A stretch of 64,000 nt of DNA, taken from JADJPO01 sp963750395. GTDB lineage: Bacteria; Actinomycetota; Actinomycetes; Actinomycetales; Kineosporiaceae. The DNA is taken from contig CAVVQM010000017.1 in assembly GCA_963750395.1 (NCBI GenBank), forward strand, positions 1 through 64,000. The letters are read 5' to 3'. The translations under genes were made by a program, and so were the position numbers. Below, one piece after another: positions 62,170 to 64,000 of this stretch; position 1 is the stretch's first letter, and each line of letters begins with the position of its first letter. Under the pieces are notes generated by a model that saw nothing but the letters and a program-made list of their open reading frames with translations, ran no database searches and had not been told where the DNA came from.

Positions 62170-62490
62170 ATGACCACCATGACGAACCCCTCGGTGACCC
62201 CACTGCGGCAGCGGTCGGGCGCGGACTCGCTCTTCGTCGTCGCCACGCACAAGGTGCGGGATCCGATTCTGGCCGGCCCCGGACACTGGGTGCCCTACGG
62301 CACCGAACACGCCTGGCGCCCCGGTACTCGTCGGACTCTCTGCGGTGAGTACACCTCCGGATGGACCGTGTTCTGGGAGCGGCAGTTCTCCGCGCGTCTG
62401 TCCAGTTCGTGCTCGGCCTGTGTGGAGATGACTCTGCCGGAGGCATCGCGCCGACGTCTCGATCCGATCAGGGGCCGCGAGGCGTCCTGA
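62170..62490 (+). CDS. Small protein with CxxC-type motif, unknown function
   Basis: This 106-residue protein has a GAGGAGAG ribosome site before its ATG. The C-terminal half reads RRTLCGEYTSGWTVFWERQF and SSSCSACVEMTLPE, giving three cysteines and a tryptophan-rich stretch typical of small zinc-binding actinobacterial proteins. Function unknown. It stands alone between TetR and the convergent hisN. Confidence 0.6.
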   Translation: MTTMTNPSVTPLRQRSGADSLFVVATHKVRDPILAGPGHWVPYGTEHAWRPGTRRTLCGEYTSGWTVFWERQFSARLSSSCSACVEMTLPEASRRRLDPIRGREAS

Positions 62491-62509
62491 CGTCCCTGAC
62501 GTCCCGGCG

Positions 62510-63325
62510 TCAGTCCGCGGAGATCGATGACTGCGTGGGCTCCCGCGATGCGAGAAGTTCCAGAGCCTCGTCGTGCAGGATCGCGTTGGTGGCCAACGCA
62601 TCGGCGCCGAAACAGCCCGGCTCGCCGTCCAGCGAGGTGAACCTGCCGCCCGCCTCGGTCACCACGGGGACCAGGGCGGCCATGTCGTAGATTTCGAGGG
62701 CCGGTTCGCAGGCGATGTCCACGCCGCCCTCGGCCAGCAGCATGTATGACCAGAAGTCGCCGTAGGCGCGCGTGCGCCACACCGCGCGGGTGAGCGCCGC
62801 GAATCCCTGCTCCCGCCCGTGGTCGGCCCACGAGTGGTAGGACGAGTAGGACAGCGAGGCATCCGTAAGACGGGAAACCCGCGAGACCGACAACCGCCGC
62901 GCCGACGAGAGGCTGCGCCCGGTCCAGGCGCCCAGATCCTGCGCGGCCCACCACCGTCGGCCCAGGGCCGGTGCCGACACCACCCCGATCACGGGTGTGC
63001 CGTCCTCGACCAGCGCGATCAGACTGGCCCAGACGGGGACGCCGCGCACGAAGTTCTTGGTGCCGTCGATCGGGTCCACGATCCATTGACGTTGGGCGTG
63101 CCCGGTCGGGGCGAACTCCTCGCCGACCACGGCGTCGCGCGGACGGGTGCGCCGCAACTGCCCGCGGATGATCTCCTCGGCGGCCTTGTCGGCGTCGGAG
63201 ACGGGGGTCAGATCGGGTTTGGTCTCGACCTGTAGGTCGACCGCGCCGAAACGCGACATGGTGTGGGCGTCCACCATGTCGGCGATCACCAGGGCCAGGC
63301 GAAGGTCGTCCTGGTGTCCGGCCAC
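62510..63325 (-). CDS. hisN: Histidinol-phosphatase, inositol monophosphatase type
   Basis: This 271-residue protein carries the IMPase signature: VETKPDLTPVSDADKAAEEI, the metal-binding GEEF, WIVDPIDGTKNFVRGVPVWA (motif DPIDGT) and the C-terminal WSYMLLAEGGVDIACEPALE plus YDMAALVPVVTEAGG. It is the HisN form that completes histidine synthesis in actinobacteria; other IMPase substrates are possible but the TKPDLTPV start and VRGVPVWASLIAL loop fit HisN. GTG at 63325 preferred; no other his genes are in view. Confidence 0.88.
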   Translation of the reverse strand: MAGHQDDLRLALVIADMVDAHTMSRFGAVDLQVETKPDLTPVSDADKAAEEIIRGQLRRTRPRDAVVGEEFAPTGHAQRQWIVDPIDGTKNFVRGVPVWASLIALVEDGTPVIGVVSAPALGRRWWAAQDLGAWTGRSLSSARRLSVSRVSRLTDASLSYSSYHSWADHGREQGFAALTRAVWRTRAYGDFWSYMLLAEGGVDIACEPALEIYDMAALVPVVTEAGGRFTSLDGEPGCFGADALATNAILHDEALELLASREPTQSSISAD

Positions 63326-63472
63326 CCTCGGTCCCGCCTCTCGCCAGGGGCGCCACAGTGCGCCGTCCCTGCAGACGGTACCGCGGGGTGCCGGGCACAT
63401 GGCGTGTTCGGACATCACGGGTGATGTGTGTACGGTGCGCCTGGTCCTCATCGCCGACGAGAAGGCTCTCCC

Positions 63473-63943
63473 GTGTTCGACACGATCACCGGAATCCCGG
63501 TCCACCCGCTCGTGGTGCACGCCGTCGTGGTGTTCCTGCCCCTGGCGGCCATCGCCACGGGTGCGGTCGCCGTCCGTCCCGCCTGGCGGCGCTTCACCCC
63601 GTTGCTGATCGCGGTGAACGCCGTGATGGCCGTGGTGACCTTTGCCGCCAAGGAATCGGGCGAGCAGCTCGAGCACCGGATCGAGCAGTTCCAGACCCCG
63701 CCGGGCCTGCACGAGCACACGCAGTGGGGAGACCGGCTGTTCCTGCTGTCGCTGGCGCTGTTCGTCGGGGCGCTGGTCATGCACGTCACGCGGTCGATGA
63801 AGGGGGTGGCCCGGATCGTCGGGTTGCTTGCCGTCGTCGGGGCGGTCGCCGTCGTCGGGGTCACCGTTTACGTCGGCCACACGGGGGCCACAGCGGTGTG
63901 GCAGCAGACCATCGAGAACACCACGTCGTCCGGGAACGGCTGA
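63473..63943 (+). CDS. DUF2231 membrane protein
   Basis: This 156-residue protein has the DUF2231 opening ITGIPVHPLVVHAVVVFLPL (G-x-P-x-H-P-x-x-x-H), then four membrane helices and a conserved HEHTQWGDRLFLL loop. The family, found widely, is of unknown function and may bind heme or metal through the histidines of the signature. GTG start at 63473. It is divergent from hisN, sharing the 147-bp gap. Confidence 0.85.
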   Translation: MFDTITGIPVHPLVVHAVVVFLPLAAIATGAVAVRPAWRRFTPLLIAVNAVMAVVTFAAKESGEQLEHRIEQFQTPPGLHEHTQWGDRLFLLSLALFVGALVMHVTRSMKGVARIVGLLAVVGAVAVVGVTVYVGHTGATAVWQQTIENTTSSGNG

Positions 63944-64000
63944 CGCCCGAGACTTCGCACCTCCCTCACCATCCGCGGCGACTCCAGCTGGAACTCCTCG

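Overview
The window is high-GC DNA with frequent GTG starts, many 4-base ATGA/GTGA start-stop overlaps and several starts that look leaderless. It encodes actinobacterial hallmarks: a SigK/RskA-type sigma/anti-sigma pair, a class F sortase, GAF-ANTAR and F420-type (DDN-like) proteins, HisN-type histidinol phosphatase and DUF4397 surface protein. I read it as an actinomycete chromosome; the family (for example Geodermatophilales or a relative) cannot be fixed from this stretch.

Region 1 to 8,470 is the right end of a decayed integrated element. It holds an IS1634-family transposase broken by many frameshifts, an ISL3 scrap, two IS701-family insertions (one with clear inverted ends and a TTAG target duplication), a shattered membrane-protein gene, the tail of a HEPN-domain protein cut off by an insertion sequence, and a broken tyrosine integrase. 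The element ends at the 3' half of a tRNA-Met(CAU) followed by its hairpin terminator, the expected attachment site.

Region 8,480 to 27,830 is accessory and eroded chromosome. Intact genes include an AbiEi-type antitoxin (its AbiEii toxin partner is frameshifted), a divergent AraC regulator/SDR pair, an SbnA-like PLP enzyme next to a truncated TauD/TfdA oxygenase, a LuxR-family regulator divergent from membrane proteins, TrmO, an F420-reductase fusion, an endonuclease V-like protein and a cytochrome P450. Between them lie fragments of integrase, SDR, MMPL transporter, GNAT, alpha/beta-hydrolase and DinB genes. Several otherwise good genes are broken by a single extra base in a short C or G run.

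Region 27,950 to 51,290 is dense and mostly intact: a P1B-type ATPase fused to a hemerythrin-like domain, the Hen1-Pnkp RNA repair pair, a winged-helix regulator/membrane protein pair, a protoglobin coupled to a cysteine-rich MarR protein, a GAF-ANTAR regulator, a YefM-YoeB toxin-antitoxin, an OmpA-like protein, dodecin, a sugar phosphorylase module (HAD phosphatase plus GH65), and a sortase-SigK-RskA operon beside its probable cell-surface substrate.

Region 51,440 to 64,000 starts with a rhodanese lipoprotein under a CsoR-like operator, then a signalling and polysaccharide module: lone receiver, HEAT-repeat membrane protein, family 2 glycosyltransferase, soluble histidine kinase and a large MASE1-PAS-kinase-receiver-Hpt protein, converging on a NodB-type deacetylase. 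The end carries a zinc-ribbon small protein, five 14-bp tandem repeats ahead of a TetR gene, HisN and a DUF2231 membrane protein. No CRISPR array, rRNA operon or complete tRNA gene was seen.
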